A stretch of 40,121 bases of DNA from Puniceicoccaceae bacterium (GCA_017854655.1 JAFMHF010000010.1:1-40121); one strand, 5' to 3'. Shown: positions 1 through 8,802, counted from the stretch's first letter. Notes: generated by a model from the sequence alone, not told the origin. Numbers and translations: made by a program.

Positions 1-31
1 CGATCGAGGCCAGGTCGGACCCGCGTCGTCG

Positions 32-373
32 CTACAGACTACGCATCAACTCAGTATAGATCTCTTCGATTGTGCGCAGTGCTTCGAGGCTGGCGATGAT
101 GAGTAGCCACGAGAGGAGCAGCACGATGACGGTCAGGATCGCTTTACGCTCGGTGTCCCAGCGCGGATTCCACCAGATGAGTGGCAGTGCGAGCGGGCCG
201 ACACAGAGCAATGCGATAACGACACTGGAGGTGTTGAAATACCACTTACCCTTGGCGGGTGGGTCGGTTGGGAGCGCGGGATAGCGCATGGCACCATCGA
301 TAAATTCGCCGCAATGCTTGCATTTGATGGCAGCGTCTTGGATCTCTTCAGCGCAGTAGGGGCAGTTTTTCAT
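32..373 (-). CDS. Small zinc-ribbon membrane protein (UPF0547-like N-terminus)
   Basis: A 113-residue protein. Residues 1-25 hold two CxxC knuckles (CPYC and CKHC, 11 residues apart), the treble-clef zinc ribbon typical of UPF0547-type and zinc_ribbon_2 domains. After a Pro-rich linker there are two hydrophobic stretches, around residues 45-65 and 78-97, separated by a short WWNPRWDTE segment, so it is probably a two-pass inner-membrane protein with the zinc knuckle in the cytoplasm. The frame could be extended by eight residues (MCLRHPLP), but starting at MKNCPYC puts the knuckle at the N-terminus as is usual in this family. The gene is transcribed away from menA and no partner is visible downstream because the window ends. 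The domain type is clear; the function is unknown. Confidence 0.75.
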   Translation of the reverse strand: MKNCPYCAEEIQDAAIKCKHCGEFIDGAMRYPALPTDPPAKGKWYFNTSSVVIALLCVGPLALPLIWWNPRWDTERKAILTVIVLLLSWLLIIASLEALRTIEEIYTELMRSL

Positions 374-666
374 AGGAAGTGGGTGGCGCAAACACACGCT
401 CGTTTTGTTGTGAAGTCGGACAAAACGACTGGAGCCGGCGTGAGATAAGGATTTGCGGACTGAGAGGAATGGGTTCTTTTTGCGAGTGGTTCAGCTTGCG
501 GGTAATAGCTTTTAGTTACAGCATAATTATATGTTTGGCGAGCTTAACGGCTGCAGTGTGAACAGAATCCGCTTGGCGAGCTAGGGGTTCTTATTTCTAA
601 CTCAGGTCTGCCGTCTCAAATTTCCTCTCTCAAGTCTCAGCTCTCCCGTTTTAAGTCTCTTAAAGT

Positions 667-1554
667 ATGTCCTCTCTAAATATTTGGTTCGAAGCGCTGC
701 GTCCGAAGACCTTGCCGGCAGCAGTGGTGCCGGTCTTACTAGCGTCGAGTCTGGCGTATGCGGATGGACACTTTGATTGGCGGGGGGCGGCTATTTGTTT
801 GGCCTTTGCGCTGTTGATTCAGATCGGCACGAATTTCGCCAATGACTATCTGGACGGGATCAAAGGCACAGATACTGAGGAGCGGCTTGGCCCGCGGCGA
901 GCAGTGGCGGCAGGATTGATTGCCCCGCGTACTATGCGGCGAGCGACGATTCTGGTGTTGGCGGTCGGGTTTTGCGTGGGGCTCGGACTGATCCCGTTTG
1001 GTGGCTGGTGGCTGTTGGTGGTTGGGGTGACGAGCGTAGCGTGTGCGTGGCTTTATACGGGCGGGCCCTATCCGTTGGCGTATAATGGGCTTGGCGATGT
1101 GTTTGTGGTCTTATTTTTCGGCTTCGTGGCGGTGGGTTGCACGTATTATGTGCAGGCTGGCGCGATTTCGGGCAAGGTGTTGTTGTTGGGGTTCGGTTGC
1201 GGCTTGTTGGTCAATAATATCCTAGTGGTAAACAATTACCGAGACCTTGATGAAGATCGTGCGGCGCGAAAGCGGACCTTGGTGGTCTTCTTTGGGCGCC
1301 GTGTTGCACAGATCCAGTATTATGTGTCGGCTTTGCTTGCCGGGGCGGTGGTGCTGGGCTTCTGGGCGATTGGATATGGTCCGTTTGTCTTTGTTGCGCT
1401 CCTGCCTGTGTGTTATGCAGTGTTGCTAGGCGCTCGGCTATCTACGGCCGAGGGGCCTGTGGAGTTTCTGGAAGCGTTGAAGGGTTCGGCGAAAGTAGTC
1501 GCGGCGTATGGTGTGCTATTTTCCGGCGGATTGCTGCTCGGGGTCCTTGTGTGA
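667..1554 (+). CDS. menA: 1,4-dihydroxy-2-naphthoate polyprenyltransferase MenA
   Basis: An integral membrane prenyltransferase of the UbiA superfamily that attaches a polyprenyl chain to 1,4-dihydroxy-2-naphthoate, giving demethylmenaquinone. The 295 residues match the usual MenA length (about 290-300). The first Asp-rich Mg/diphosphate motif is seen as NDYLDG at residues 59-64 followed by KGTD, and the second as NNYRDLDEDR near residues 188-197. The LRPKTLPAA segment at the N-terminus is also typical of MenA. About eight to nine hydrophobic helices follow. The start lies after a pyrimidine-rich leader without an SD, like most genes here. menC and menE of the same pathway lie at 33-35 kb. 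A palindromic repeat begins at the stop codon. Confidence 0.95.
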   Translation: MSSLNIWFEALRPKTLPAAVVPVLLASSLAYADGHFDWRGAAICLAFALLIQIGTNFANDYLDGIKGTDTEERLGPRRAVAAGLIAPRTMRRATILVLAVGFCVGLGLIPFGGWWLLVVGVTSVACAWLYTGGPYPLAYNGLGDVFVVLFFGFVAVGCTYYVQAGAISGKVLLLGFGCGLLVNNILVVNNYRDLDEDRAARKRTLVVFFGRRVAQIQYYVSALLAGAVVLGFWAIGYGPFVFVALLPVCYAVLLGARLSTAEGPVEFLEALKGSAKVVAAYGVLFSGGLLLGVLV

Positions 1555-1623
1555 AAGGAGTGAGGGCGACTCGCCCTCATTGGCGGATGAGGGATGCTGT
1601 GGGCGGCTCGCCCACTCTCCTTT
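1554..1623. repeat. Palindromic repeat element with two GC-rich hairpins
   Basis: The element begins at the menA stop codon. It has outer inverted ends AAAGGAG (1554-1560) and CTCCTTT (1617-1623). Inside are two palindromes: 1561-1579, with perfect 9-bp arms around a single C, and 1599-1615, with 7-bp arms GTGGGCG/CGCCCAC. The core GGGCGACTCGCCC recurs at 8699-8802. The placement right after a stop codon is typical of REP-like extragenic elements. It may also protect or terminate the menA transcript, which is inference. Confidence 0.8.
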
Positions 1624-1756
1624 AGCTTTAGGATTAACCGAATTGCGCTTAGCCCGAACTTATTCCCAAACCTCTAAAACACTACAAAGAGAATAGATAC
1701 TTGCCATTTGGGGGCGACTACCTTTGCTTCTCCCGTTTTTCAACTTATACAATCTT

Positions 1757-2083
1757 ATGGCACTTTCAGAAATTCATTCTCTTCTTCCTCTTGCTCAAGC
1801 AGCGCCCGCTGGCGGTGGCCTTGGCCAGTTCCTGCCGATTGTCCTGTTGTTTCTAGGCATGTGGTTTCTCATCATCGCGCCACAGCGCAAACGCCAAAAA
1901 GCGCATGATAAGATGCTTAGCGAGATCAAGAAGGGTGATGAAATCGTCACGACTGGCGGTCTTTTCGGCACAGTTACCCGCGTGAAAGATGACCGCTTCG
2001 TCGTCGAAATCGCGGATAACACACGAATCGAGCTCGGCAAGGGCTTTGTCTCAAGTAAAATCGAAGCAACCATCGTCGATTAA
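1757..2083 (+). CDS. yajC: Sec translocon accessory protein YajC
   Basis: A 108-residue single-pass membrane protein that associates with SecDF in the holotranslocon. It has a hydrophobic helix around residues 22-42 (QFLPIVLLFLGMWFLIIAPQ), a short basic linker (RKRQKAHDKM), and the conserved cytoplasmic domain with EIKKGDEIVTTGGLFG and the VVEIADNTRIEL strand. All of these are hallmarks of YajC. A longer reading frame starts 11 codons upstream, but MALSEIHSLL gives the normal YajC length and N-terminus. It lies 27 bp upstream of secDF, the usual yajC-secD arrangement, so the two are probably cotranscribed. Confidence 0.95.
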   Translation: MALSEIHSLLPLAQAAPAGGGLGQFLPIVLLFLGMWFLIIAPQRKRQKAHDKMLSEIKKGDEIVTTGGLFGTVTRVKDDRFVVEIADNTRIELGKGFVSSKIEATIVD

Positions 2084-2110
2084 TTCGACCTGAATACATA
2101 TAAATATCCC

Positions 2111-4648
2111 ATGTCCGGCAATATACTTTGGAAATTCCTCCTCACGGCAGTCATCATCTTTTGGTGCGTCGCTGAGATCTCTCCCTTGAAGGATCGTCCT
2201 TTCGAGGACTACATCCTCGAGCAAGCGACTGCGGAAACGACTGAGTTCGCTTCCATCATGGAGCGCGCTGAGGCCCGCGTTGATTCGAAGAAGTCGAAGA
2301 CACTGTTTCTGGCATTACGCGAGATGGGTGCTGAAGATGACATCGACTATGCGGTGTTCTTTCCGCAGGTGAACTTGCGCGACGTGGCGAATCAAAATAA
2401 GCGCAACGATATCCTGCTTAAGCACATCCTGAGCTCTGCGCAGAGCAATCTACGCCTCGGCCTCGACCTTAAAGGCGGCGTCGGTGTGACGCTGAAGATT
2501 GCTGAGGATGCTCCAGGTAGTAAATTCGAACAAGCTGAGCAGCTAAAGGACGCCATCGAAATCATGGGTAGTCGCTTGGACGGTCACGGTGTGGCTGAGC
2601 CGATCATTCGCCCCGTCGGCGATGACGCGATTGAGATTCAAATCGCTGGCCTGTCCACTAAGGATAACCCTGAAGTACTCGAAGATTTGAAGAAACCAGC
2701 TCGCCTCGAGTTCCGGTCGGTGCATGAGACCTTGAACCCCGACACGACTCCAAAGAACAAATATCCCGTGGGCTATGAAGTGCTCGCTGAGGAAAATGAA
2801 GATCGTAAGACGGGGGAAGTCTTTGAGCGTCGCATGTTTGTTAAACTTATCCCAGAAGCGACTGGTGAAATCGTCGATGACGCTTATGTCTCGCAAACGC
2901 AGACTGGTGGTTTCCAGATCAATCTCGAGATGACGAGTGAAGGTGCGGACATTCTCGCTGCTGTGACTGGGAGAATGATTGGCAAGCCGCTTGCGATCGT
3001 CCTAGACGGCAAGCTTTACTCGGCACCAACTGTGAACGGCGTCCTTTCTAGTCGCGCGCAGATCACTGGAACTTACTCGCAACGTGAAGCGATCGACCTT
3101 GCCAACGTATTGAACAATCCGCTCGCGGTTGAGTTGCGTGTGGACCAGATGTATGAAGTGCAACCGACATTGGCTGAAGGCGCACGTGCTAGCTCGATCA
3201 ATGCAGCGCAGTGGGGTGCCGGTCTAGTGGTCGGATTTATGCTCCTTTATTATTTTGCTGGCGGCGTGGTCGCCGTCATTTCTGCTTTGGTTAATATCGC
3301 CATCGTTCTCGGTGTGCTTGCCAGCCTCGGAGCGACGCTGACACTTCCTGGTGTCGCGGCACTGGTGCTGACACTCGGGATGGGGGTGGATGCCAATATT
3401 CTGATCTTCGAGCGTTTACGTGAAGAGCTTAAGAGCGGTAAAAGTATTAAGAATGCCACCGCAGGTGCATTCGATAAGGTAACTTCGACGATTGTGGACG
3501 CCAACGTCACGACTCTGATCACGGCATCGATCCTGATCTGGCTCGGCACTGGTCCGGTTAAGGGCTTCGGCATCACGCTCGCAATTGGCATCTGTGCATC
3601 GATCTTCTGTGCGCTGGTGGTGACTCGATTGTTAGTCGACTTCCTCGTGCATCGTATCGGTTTACGGAAAGTGCTGGGCATGGACCTCTTTCCATCCAAG
3701 AAGCTCGATTTCTTCAAATTTCGTAAGCCTGCGTTTATCGCTTCTTGGCTGATTGTGCTCGCTGGTGTCGTTAGTGTCGTTGTTCACCATGACAATATCT
3801 TGGGTAAGGATTTTACCGGCGGTGATGAGATGACAGTCGCATATGACCAACGCCTCGGTGCTGATGAGATCATGCAAGTGGTGGTGGACCAAGATCTCGG
3901 CGATGTGACTCCAATCTACCAGAGCCTCATTGGGCAGGATGTTGAAATCCTGAAGTTGCAAACATCATTTGATCAAGCACGACCCGTTCTCAAGCAGCTT
4001 CAAGCGGCTTTCCCAGATGCGAACCTAATCGAGACTGGCATCACTCAAATCGGAGCATCTGTTTCGAAGAGCATCCAATGGAATGCGCTTTATTCTGTGC
4101 TGTGTGCATTGGGTGGCATCCTCCTCTACGTCGCCTTCCGCTTCGAAGTCGGCTACGGAGTTGGCGCGGTCGTTGCAACGATTCACGACGTCTTGATGAC
4201 GATCGGCATCTTCGTTATTTGCGGCGAATTGGGTATTTTTGTGAGTGGTCAGTTCACCGCTCCGATGTTGGCTGCGATTCTAATGATCGTGGGTTACTCG
4301 ATCAATGATACGATCGTTGCCTTTGACCGTATCCGTGAAGAACTGGAGCTCAACCCCGGTACGGATTTACGCTCGATTATCAATCTTGCGCTCAGTCGGG
4401 TGTTCTCTCGTACATTGCTCACCAGTATCACCACATTGCTTGCGGCGCTGTCGCTGTACATCTTCGGTGCTGGAGTCATCACTGATTTCTCCTTCATCTT
4501 TATTATTGGTATTCTTACCGGGACGTTCTCCTCGATCTTCATCGCCAGCCCCGTATTCTATTGGTGGCACAAGGGTGACCGTCGCCACGTCGAAGAGCAT
4601 CAGCTTACGCCGAAGCGCTACGAGTGGGAGAGCTCGAGTGAGAATTAA
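2111..4648 (+). CDS. secDF: Fused protein translocase subunit SecDF
   Basis: An 845-residue single chain joining SecD and SecF, the proton-driven pair that helps complete protein export through SecYEG. Residues about 1-530 are SecD: an N-terminal membrane helix, the LGLDLKGGVGVTLKI signature near residue 117, a large periplasmic P1 region, and a membrane block with GMGVDANILIFERLREEL. Residues about 540-845 are SecF: a membrane helix, the LGKDFTGGDEMTVAY signature, and a second block with IVGYSINDTIVAFDRIREEL. Fused SecDF occurs in several phyla, including Bacillota, Bacteroidota and Verrucomicrobiota. It lies 27 bp after yajC and ends at a strong terminator. Confidence 0.96.
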   Translation: MSGNILWKFLLTAVIIFWCVAEISPLKDRPFEDYILEQATAETTEFASIMERAEARVDSKKSKTLFLALREMGAEDDIDYAVFFPQVNLRDVANQNKRNDILLKHILSSAQSNLRLGLDLKGGVGVTLKIAEDAPGSKFEQAEQLKDAIEIMGSRLDGHGVAEPIIRPVGDDAIEIQIAGLSTKDNPEVLEDLKKPARLEFRSVHETLNPDTTPKNKYPVGYEVLAEENEDRKTGEVFERRMFVKLIPEATGEIVDDAYVSQTQTGGFQINLEMTSEGADILAAVTGRMIGKPLAIVLDGKLYSAPTVNGVLSSRAQITGTYSQREAIDLANVLNNPLAVELRVDQMYEVQPTLAEGARASSINAAQWGAGLVVGFMLLYYFAGGVVAVISALVNIAIVLGVLASLGATLTLPGVAALVLTLGMGVDANILIFERLREELKSGKSIKNATAGAFDKVTSTIVDANVTTLITASILIWLGTGPVKGFGITLAIGICASIFCALVVTRLLVDFLVHRIGLRKVLGMDLFPSKKLDFFKFRKPAFIASWLIVLAGVVSVVVHHDNILGKDFTGGDEMTVAYDQRLGADEIMQVVVDQDLGDVTPIYQSLIGQDVEILKLQTSFDQARPVLKQLQAAFPDANLIETGITQIGASVSKSIQWNALYSVLCALGGILLYVAFRFEVGYGVGAVVATIHDVLMTIGIFVICGELGIFVSGQFTAPMLAAILMIVGYSINDTIVAFDRIREELELNPGTDLRSIINLALSRVFSRTLLTSITTLLAALSLYIFGAGVITDFSFIFIIGILTGTFSSIFIASPVFYWWHKGDRRHVEEHQLTPKRYEWESSSEN

Positions 4649-4677
4649 GCCGATCAATGGTTGATTTTTAAAGCAGG

Positions 4678-4705
4678 AATGGCGAATCGGCAACGGTTCG
4701 CCATT
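4678..4705 (+). terminator. Intrinsic terminator of yajC-secDF
   Basis: A 12-bp stem (4678-4689 with 4694-4705, one U-G pair) is closed by a GCAA tetraloop of the GNRA class. It is followed by a broken T-tract (TTTAATTTTT) and lies 29 bp past the secDF stop codon. Confidence 0.9.
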
Positions 4706-4775
4706 TTTAATTTTTAATGATCGATTGAAGTCGCCAGCCGCCGGCGCCACCTTTCTAACATCAACATCCTAATTT

Positions 4776-6491
4776 ATGCTTTGGACCCTAACTGAGACCA
4801 ACGATACAGTCGCCGCTGATTTAAGCGCGGAATTGCGTGTGTCTAAAGTTATGGGCGAATTGCTCTCACAGCGTGATTTGGTCACAGTCGAAGCTGCGGA
4901 AGAGTTTCTCCGCCCGCGTCTTGCCCAGCTAGATAACCCATTTGCGCTGAAAAATCTTCGTGCAGCGGTGACGCGTATCGAGCAGGCAATTGAGGCTACG
5001 GAGTCGGTGGTGGTGTTTGGTGATTACGATGTCGATGGCGTGACGAGTACTGTGCAGCTCGTCAGTATGTTGCGCACGCTCGGGCTAGAACCGCGCTATT
5101 GTGTGCCGCTGCGTTTAGATGAGGGCTACGGTTTGAGCCGTGAGGCGATCAACCGTGTCTTCGCTGGCGAAGTGCCAGATCTATTTATTGCGCTGGACTG
5201 TGGTACCAACGCGCATGAGCCGATCGCGTATTTGCGTGAGTTGGGCTGCGATGTGATTGTGGTCGACCATCACCAGACCAAGACGGTCGCGCCTGAAGGG
5301 TGCATTTTTGTAAATCCGCATGTGAACGATGTTGAAGATGCGCCATGGCGCGATTTGTGTACCGCGGGTCTAGTGTTTAAGCTCTTGCACGGGCTCCTGA
5401 AAAGTCGTCGCGAGGCAGAAGATCCGCGCGTGGATGGCATTCGACTCAAAGACTATCTGGACCTCGTCGCGATGGGCACGATTGCCGACCTCGTGCCGTT
5501 GCGCGGAGAGAATCGTATCCTCTCATGGTTCGGCTTGCGCCACCTGCGTGCGAATGGCCGTGTTGGTATTGGTGCCTTAGCCGAAATTAGCGGCATGGAT
5601 GCCAGCCAAGAAATGGCGGCATCTGATATTTCGTTTAAACTCGCGCCGCGCATTAATGCGAGTGGGCGCTTGGGCGACGCGTCATTGCCGATGAATCTGC
5701 TGTTGAGCGACGATCTGGCTGTTTGCCAAAAGATTGCGCAAGAGCTCGATACGATGAATCGCGAGCGGCAAGGTATTGAGCGGGGCATTGCCGCAAAGGC
5801 GGAGCAGCGCGCGGCTGAGGAGTTTGCGGATGAACCGGGCATCGTGTTGTTTGGCGAAGATTGGCACCCTGGGGTCGTCGGTATTGTGGCCAGTCGCGTG
5901 AGCCGTCACTTTCATAAGCCTTGTGTGATTCTTGGGGCGGATGGTGACGACGCACATGGTTCTGGGCGCAGTGTGGCGACGGTGAATTTAGTCGAAGTCT
6001 TTCAACGTTGTACCGATTTTCTAGGCCACTGGGGCGGCCATCCGATGGCGGCAGGTGTTTCGCTGAAAGTCGCGGATATTAAAGCATTCACCGAGTGCTA
6101 TCTCAAAAACTTAAAGTTGCTCTATCCCGATGGCTTACCTGAGCCATCGCTGCAGTTGGCCACTTGGTTGGAGATTGAAAATTTAGAAGAAGGCTTACTG
6201 GAAGAGTTGGACCGCTTGCATCCGTTTGGTCAGGGTAATGCCGAGCCAGTGTTTGGTTTGCGTGGCGTCGTCCTCGAAGAGGCGCCGCACGCCTTCGGTG
6301 AGGGCAACTTTCGTTTCCGTATGCCGAAAATCAACGGTAGTCGAACTGGCGTCGCTGGTATCGCATGGCGTATGCACGGCGTGCCGGAAGTGGGTCAGTC
6401 GATTGATTTAGCAGTGCGTTTTTCGTGGAACTTCTGGCGCAATAGCCGCTATCCGCAAGTGACGCTGATCGACTGGAAGCCGTCGGCCTAG
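4776..6491 (+). CDS. recJ: Single-stranded-DNA-specific exonuclease RecJ
   Basis: A 5'-to-3' single-strand DNA exonuclease of the DHH phosphoesterase family used in recombination and mismatch or base-excision repair. The 571 residues match the usual length (about 560-580). Metal-binding motifs are all present: DYDVDG at 83-88, DCGTNA at 141-146, the DHH triad at 164-166, and GTIADLVPL further on. The DHHA1 domain carries PRINASGRLG and GGHPMAAG. A C-terminal OB-like segment ends in VTLIDWKP. It starts 70 bp after the secDF terminator, so it probably has its own promoter. No SD is seen. Confidence 0.96.
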   Translation: MLWTLTETNDTVAADLSAELRVSKVMGELLSQRDLVTVEAAEEFLRPRLAQLDNPFALKNLRAAVTRIEQAIEATESVVVFGDYDVDGVTSTVQLVSMLRTLGLEPRYCVPLRLDEGYGLSREAINRVFAGEVPDLFIALDCGTNAHEPIAYLRELGCDVIVVDHHQTKTVAPEGCIFVNPHVNDVEDAPWRDLCTAGLVFKLLHGLLKSRREAEDPRVDGIRLKDYLDLVAMGTIADLVPLRGENRILSWFGLRHLRANGRVGIGALAEISGMDASQEMAASDISFKLAPRINASGRLGDASLPMNLLLSDDLAVCQKIAQELDTMNRERQGIERGIAAKAEQRAAEEFADEPGIVLFGEDWHPGVVGIVASRVSRHFHKPCVILGADGDDAHGSGRSVATVNLVEVFQRCTDFLGHWGGHPMAAGVSLKVADIKAFTECYLKNLKLLYPDGLPEPSLQLATWLEIENLEEGLLEELDRLHPFGQGNAEPVFGLRGVVLEEAPHAFGEGNFRFRMPKINGSRTGVAGIAWRMHGVPEVGQSIDLAVRFSWNFWRNSRYPQVTLIDWKPSA

Positions 6492-6993
6492 CCTAACTCC
6501 TAATCTTCAGCTGATTAAAAGCGGCTAGGGTAACAGTGATTGAAGTGGCGATTAGTTGCTTAAATAGAAGGACTCGGCGTTTTCCCTTGTAAACTATGGG
6601 TCGTTAGCAGGCTAATTCTGTAAGGATATTCCCTATACACGGTGAATGATTACAGTAGCGCATGGAGGCCTTGATGTCCGTGTTGGACTAGCTCGAGTTA
6701 GCCGCTGCGCTTTTGGTAGCGGGCATTGCGGTGACTTAAGCGTTCAATAAATAATTCGATGTAAATTATTATAACGTTTTATAGTTGAGGCATAATTGGT
6801 CCCAAAGGACTAGATCGATTATTTGCCAATCACCCTATTCTGAGTAATCTAGATGTTCTGCTTTATTTACCCGTCTCCAATAAGAATTAGTAACCAATGA
6901 CACTAGGTGACTCTCCAAAATACAAGGTCTTAGGCTATAGCTGCGGGTTCTTCACTTCGAATTAACCGCCGGCAAATTGGTGTAATAAAACTC
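6492..6993. other. 502-bp intergenic stretch with no recognised gene
   Basis: This stretch between recJ and the LuxR-type gene holds no convincing reading frame, tRNA or strong terminator. It becomes A+T-rich at about 6745-6790, where there is a small inverted repeat (ATAATT at 6751-6756 and AATTAT at 6764-6769) and a TATAAC hexamer at 6770-6775 without a good -35. A weak hairpin (6-bp stem, CAAA loop) sits at 6797-6812. The promoter of the regulator gene probably lies somewhere in its second half. Confidence 0.5.
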
Positions 6994-7656
6994 ATGAATC
7001 CGGCAAAGAAAAAGGCCTTATCGATCGCTCTACTGGATCAACATTGCACCTTGCGCAATGGACTGGAGTCCCTGTTTGGCGCGATTGAAGAGCTCGCGGT
7101 CGTCGGCAGTTTCTCGCGGCCCAGGGAGCTTTCAAACTGCTTTAATTCCCTGCAGGTCGATGTCGCGGTCATGGGCTTGGTCTTCGATGGTGACGATGCC
7201 CTAGGCCATATCACTGATTGGTCCAATTCACATCCTGAAACTAAGTTCCTCGTGCTGTCTCAACTCCCGGAAATGATCTGTGCGAGGCGCGTCCTGGACG
7301 CGGGCGGTAATGGTTATTTAATGAAGAAGTGTTCACCGAGTGCCCTCATCGACGGCGTCCATCGAGTCGCTGCTGGCGGAGTTGTGGTTAGCCGCCAAAT
7401 CGCCGATCAGTTAATGACGGATTTCCACAAATGCTCAACGCGAGATGAGGCGGCTTGCTTTGATCAACTCACGGATCGTGAGCTCTATGTGTTGAGCTTG
7501 ATCGGGCAGGGGCATACGACTGCCGCGATCGCGACGGAAATGAATCTTTGCAAGAAGGCTGTCAGCAGCTGTAAGGAGGGCCTCAAAACGAAGCTCTCGC
7601 TCAACAGTAGTCAGCAACTAATGCAAATCGCTTTGCAGTGTCTAGGCCGTCGTTAA
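6994..7656 (+). CDS. LuxR/NarL-type regulator with degenerate receiver domain
   Basis: A 220-residue protein with NarL/FixJ response-regulator architecture: a receiver-like domain (about residues 8-128) and a LuxR-type helix-turn-helix (about 157-202, LTDRELYVLSLIGQG). The receiver is unusual. The phosphoacceptor aspartate expected in the VVLMDL strand is Gly61 (VAVMGL), and the acidic pair is reduced to Asp15-Gln16. Ser89 and Lys111 at the switch and lysine positions are kept. Phosphorylation by the usual mechanism is therefore unlikely, and the protein may be constitutive, ligand-controlled or regulated by abundance. The recognition helix is also atypical (KKAVSSCKEG). No histidine kinase is adjacent. 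The fold assignment is strong; targets are unknown. Confidence 0.85.
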   Translation: MNPAKKKALSIALLDQHCTLRNGLESLFGAIEELAVVGSFSRPRELSNCFNSLQVDVAVMGLVFDGDDALGHITDWSNSHPETKFLVLSQLPEMICARRVLDAGGNGYLMKKCSPSALIDGVHRVAAGGVVVSRQIADQLMTDFHKCSTRDEAACFDQLTDRELYVLSLIGQGHTTAAIATEMNLCKKAVSSCKEGLKTKLSLNSSQQLMQIALQCLGRR

Positions 7657-7888
7657 GAGTTGGAGAAGATTTTTGATCTGTATACGTTGCATACAGCTGG
7701 GGCGGGTGTTGTGTTAGCGCAGGATCTGCTTGAGGGGTTGCCGATTTATTCAGCGTCTGAAGCAGTGGGCCGCCCTAGTAAGCTATTGGCATAACCGCTG
7801 CAATTCGCAAATGTCGCTTCTGCTTTGCAGCAAAAATGTAAAACTCGAGTGGACTCTTTCGATGAAATCGCCAAATTGATCATTCTGT

Positions 7889-8647
7889 ATGACTATCACC
7901 GCTTCTAACATTCTTCTTGGTGTCAATGTGGACCACTGCGCGACAGTGCGCCAGGCGCGCTTTCGCGAGCATGCGCTCGATCATGGTAACGAGGTCGAGC
8001 CGGACCCCGTGGCGTTTGCGTTGCTGTGTGAGCAGGCGGGTGCCGATGGCATTACCATTCACCTGCGTGAAGACCGCCGCCATGTGCAGGACTCGGACGT
8101 GCGTCGTGCGCGTGAACAGATCGGCACGCGCTTAAATCTGGAAATGGCCTGTACGCCAGCGATGATTAAATATGCGTTAGAGCTGAAGCCAGATTCAGTC
8201 TGCCTAGTGCCGGAGAGCCGCGAGGAAGTCACCACCGAGGGCGGCCTTGATATCGTCGGCCAGAAGTCGCGCGTTGGAGAAGTAGTATCGGCCATGACCG
8301 AGGCGGGTATTATCACGAGTTTGTTTATCGATCCCGATCCAGCTCAGATCGAGGCCTCGGCCGAGCTCAAGGCAGAGTGGATAGAGTTGCACACTGGGGC
8401 GTATGCGAATGCTTATTATGGCGATCGTCGCCCGGCAGAGTTGGAGATTCTTTGTCAGGGCGCGGAGTTGGCGCACAGTCTCGGACTAGTGGTGAATGCC
8501 GGTCATGGAATTAACTATACCAACATCAGCGAAGTGCTGGAGATCCCGCATCTGCATGAGCTGAACATTGGGCATACCATCGTGAGCCGCGCTTTGTTTG
8601 TCGGCGTGGAGCAAGCCGTTCGTGAGATGAAGGCGTATTTGAAATGA
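7889..8647 (+). CDS. pdxJ: Pyridoxine 5'-phosphate synthase PdxJ
   Basis: This enzyme condenses 1-deoxy-D-xylulose 5-phosphate with 3-amino-2-oxopropyl phosphate to pyridoxine 5'-phosphate in the DXP-dependent vitamin B6 route. The 252-residue TIM barrel has the family's signatures: [12 protein letters not shown] at residues 13-24, [12 protein letters not shown] with the catalytic-region His, LNLEMACT with the conserved Glu, and [10 protein letters not shown] near residue 208. The length fits (about 240-255). No other B6 gene is adjacent. The start has no SD, and a cluster of palindromic repeats follows the gene. Confidence 0.96.
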   Translation: MTITASNILLGVNVDHCATVRQARFREHALDHGNEVEPDPVAFALLCEQAGADGITIHLREDRRHVQDSDVRRAREQIGTRLNLEMACTPAMIKYALELKPDSVCLVPESREEVTTEGGLDIVGQKSRVGEVVSAMTEAGIITSLFIDPDPAQIEASAELKAEWIELHTGAYANAYYGDRRPAELEILCQGAELAHSLGLVVNAGHGINYTNISEVLEIPHLHELNIGHTIVSRALFVGVEQAVREMKAYLK

Positions 8648-8698
8648 AGCATTCTTTGTGATCGGAGTGCTTGGCTGCGCCATTAACCACGATAGGAG

Positions 8699-8802
8699 TG
8701 TGGGCGACTCGCCCACATTCATCCTCTGTGGCTGCAAAGGAGGGCGAGTCGCCCATTAATCCTCTGTGGCTGCAAAGGAGGGCGACTCGCCCTCCCTCCT
8801 TT
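8699..8802. repeat. Cluster of three GGCGACTCGCC palindromes after pdxJ
   Basis: Three palindromes lie in tandem: 8699-8717 (9-bp arms around C), 8742-8754 (6-bp arms around G) and 8777-8795 (9-bp arms around C). AAAGGAG at 8774-8780 and CTCCTTT at 8796-8802 form the same outer inverted ends seen at 1554-1623, so both loci carry the same repeat family. The cluster fills much of the roughly 300-bp gap between pdxJ and the next gene. No gene is seen in that gap. Confidence 0.85.
8717..8792. repeat. Two tandem copies of a 38-bp unit
   Basis: Copies 8717-8754 and 8755-8792 differ at only two positions: C/A in the ATTMAT start, and the G/C at the centre of the palindrome. Each unit carries TCCTCTGTGGCTGC followed by AAAGGAGGGCGA and half of the palindrome family described at 8699-8802. 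The period equals one complete spacer plus palindrome, so copy number could change by slippage. Confidence 0.85.

Noticed and set aside
400-428. A 9-bp inverted repeat TCGTTTTGT/ACAAAACGA upstream of the zinc-ribbon gene.
   Set aside because: Repeats of this length and spacing are expected about once or more by chance in the window, and nothing else supports an operator there.
7678-7696. A small inverted repeat CTGTAT/ATACAG after the LuxR-type gene, considered as a terminator.
   Set aside because: The stem has only 6 A/T-rich pairs, and no T-tract follows.
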